A DNA stretch of 7,712 nucleotides from assembly GCA_030684755.1 (NCBI GenBank), contig JAUXXN010000399.1:1-7712 (forward strand). The letters run 5' to 3'. Below the pieces are notes generated by a model that saw only the letters and a program-made list of their open reading frames with translations, was not told the DNA's origin and ran no database searches. The stretch comes from Hydrogenophaga sp. GTDB taxonomy: Bacteria; Pseudomonadota; Gammaproteobacteria; Burkholderiales; Burkholderiaceae_C. Of the stretch, positions 6,652 to 7,712 are shown one piece after another. The position numbers and the translations under genes were made by a program. Within the stretch, counting starts at the first letter, position 1. Each line of letters begins with the position of its first letter.

Positions 6652-7665
6652 ATGGTTTTCCCTAGCCCCCATCACCCTTTACAAGTCGCCACCGCTGGCG
6701 AAGCCCTGATCGACCTGATCCAAGAAGCCGACGGGCGCATGCACCCCTGCGACGGCGGCGCGGTCTACAACCTGACCCGCGCGCTCGGCCTGCAAGGCGT
6801 GGGCACGCTCTACCTCAACCCCTTTTCGTCCGACCGCTTCGGGCGCGGGCTGGCCCGTGGCCTGTACTGTGCGGGCGTGTCGCTGGCGCAGCCGGTGCCG
6901 GTACACCAACCGACCTCGCTGGCGGTGGTGGGCATCGACAGCCAAGGCAAGGCCAGCTACAGCTTTTACCGCGACGGCGTGGCCGACCGGCAGGTCAACG
7001 CCACCCAAATGAACCGGCAATGCGCCCAACACAGCCTGCTCTCGGTGGTGGCCACCGGTTGTCTGGCCCTGGTGAACGAGGACCGCGAGAAATACCTGCC
7101 GTGGCTGCAAGCGCAACGCGCTGCGGGCCTGCTGCTGGCGGTGGACGCGAACCTGCGCCCGGCCATCGTGCCCGACATGGCGGCCTACCGGGCCAGCGTC
7201 ATGGCCGCGCTTAGCGAGGCGCATCTGGTGAAGGTGAGCGATGACGATTTGGTAACACTGGGCTTTGTCCACGCCGACCCGCTGGACGCCGCCCGCGCCC
7301 TGCTGGCCCAAACCCAGGCCGACTGGCTGGCCCTGACGCTCGGCCCCCAAGGCGCGGTGCTGCTGGCACGCCACGGCGCGGCCTGGCACGCCACAGAACA
7401 ACAGCCCGTGACCGTGGCCGACACCGTGGGCGCGGGCGACTGCTTTTTTGCCGGTTTGCTGACCGCGCTGCTGGAGCGCCCCGCCTTCCAAGCCGCCCGC
7501 TGCGCCAACGACTTGGCGCTGGACGCGCAGGACGTGCAACACATCTTGAGCCGCGCCGTGGCCAGCGCCAGCTTGTGCGTGCAGCAAACCGGCTGCGTGC
7601 CGCCCACCCTGCCCGAGGTGGTGGCGCGTGTGGCGCAGATGCCGCCGCTGTTCAAGGTGCTGTAA
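6652..7665 (+). CDS. PfkB-family carbohydrate kinase, probable fructokinase
   Basis: A cytoplasmic ATP-dependent sugar kinase of the ribokinase/PfkB family, 337 residues from the ATG at 6652. The substrate-side motif is CDGGAVYN (33-40), which keeps the Gly-Gly hinge and Asn. A DxNxR motif (Asp165, Asn167, Arg169), TLGPQGA (229-235) and the C-terminal signature DTVGAGDCFFAGLL (257-270) with catalytic base Asp263 follow. Length and motif order are normal for fructokinases of this family. Two in-frame TTG codons (6616, 6640) could extend the N-terminus, but they lie in the promoter region and add no family sequence. The ATG itself has only a weak GGA upstream. The gene is transcribed divergently from frcB, so imported free sugar is the expected substrate. 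Fructose is inferred; the family also includes ribokinase, 2-keto-3-deoxygluconate kinase and adenosine kinase. Confidence 0.92.
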   Translation: MVFPSPHHPLQVATAGEALIDLIQEADGRMHPCDGGAVYNLTRALGLQGVGTLYLNPFSSDRFGRGLARGLYCAGVSLAQPVPVHQPTSLAVVGIDSQGKASYSFYRDGVADRQVNATQMNRQCAQHSLLSVVATGCLALVNEDREKYLPWLQAQRAAGLLLAVDANLRPAIVPDMAAYRASVMAALSEAHLVKVSDDDLVTLGFVHADPLDAARALLAQTQADWLALTLGPQGAVLLARHGAAWHATEQQPVTVADTVGAGDCFFAGLLTALLERPAFQAARCANDLALDAQDVQHILSRAVASASLCVQQTGCVPPTLPEVVARVAQMPPLFKVL

Positions 7666-7680
7666 AACGCCACCCGCCAC

Positions 7681-7712
7681 CCGGGCCGGATGGAGCCCAC
7701 AACCCGGCCCGG
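7681..7712 (+). terminator. Inverted repeat after the kinase gene, possible terminator (cut by window edge)
   Basis: CCGGGCCGG (7681-7689) and its exact complement CCGGCCCGG (7704-7712) are separated by 14 bases and begin 15 bases after the kinase stop. The window ends at the right arm, so a following T-run cannot be seen. Confidence 0.45.

Noticed and set aside
6679..7680. 333-residue minus-strand frame opposite the kinase
   Set aside because: Low-complexity His/Gln/Gly/Val composition; the plus strand encodes an intact PfkB kinase.

Overview
The window looks like a GC-rich chromosomal segment from a betaproteobacterium, most likely a member of the Comamonadaceae (Burkholderiales). This rests on base composition, on protein style (for example the VRAYP-type TpsB loop and the GSNQVGMRQFNER-type ROK regulator), and on the C/G-rich interspersed repeat between two transporter genes. 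The genus cannot be fixed from the sequence alone.

Layout. Positions 1-1508 (minus strand) hold most of a TpsB outer-membrane transporter (ShlB/FhaC/HecB family); its C-terminus lies outside the window. Positions 1650-6481, also minus strand, hold a sugar-uptake cluster. In transcription order it is: a periplasmic sugar-binding protein (frcB-like, GTG start), a 261-bp gap filled by an 84-bp tandem duplication and C/G-rich hairpins, a CUT2-type permease (frcC-like, TTG start), a single-domain ABC ATPase (frcA-like), a FucU/RbsD-family sugar mutarotase, a 125-bp gap dominated by a long palindromic element, and a ROK-family transcriptional regulator. A PfkB-family sugar kinase (6652-7665, plus strand) is transcribed divergently from the binding-protein gene. 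The short AT-rich interval between them carries a good sigma70-like promoter for frcB and a candidate operator inside its spacer. The window ends in an inverted repeat that probably belongs to the kinase terminator.

How it works together. The binding protein captures a monosaccharide (best guess fructose, by resemblance to the rhizobial Frc system). The permease and ATPase import it unphosphorylated. The FucU-like protein would speed interconversion of sugar ring/anomeric forms, and the PfkB kinase would phosphorylate the sugar. The ROK protein is the obvious candidate regulator. The TpsB gene is a separate function that happens to lie downstream.

No clearly new defence or mobile system is visible. 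The most interesting points are the mutarotase embedded in a fructose-type import operon, two unusual repeat-filled gaps inside that operon, and a ROK regulator that lacks the family's usual sugar-contact and zinc motifs.
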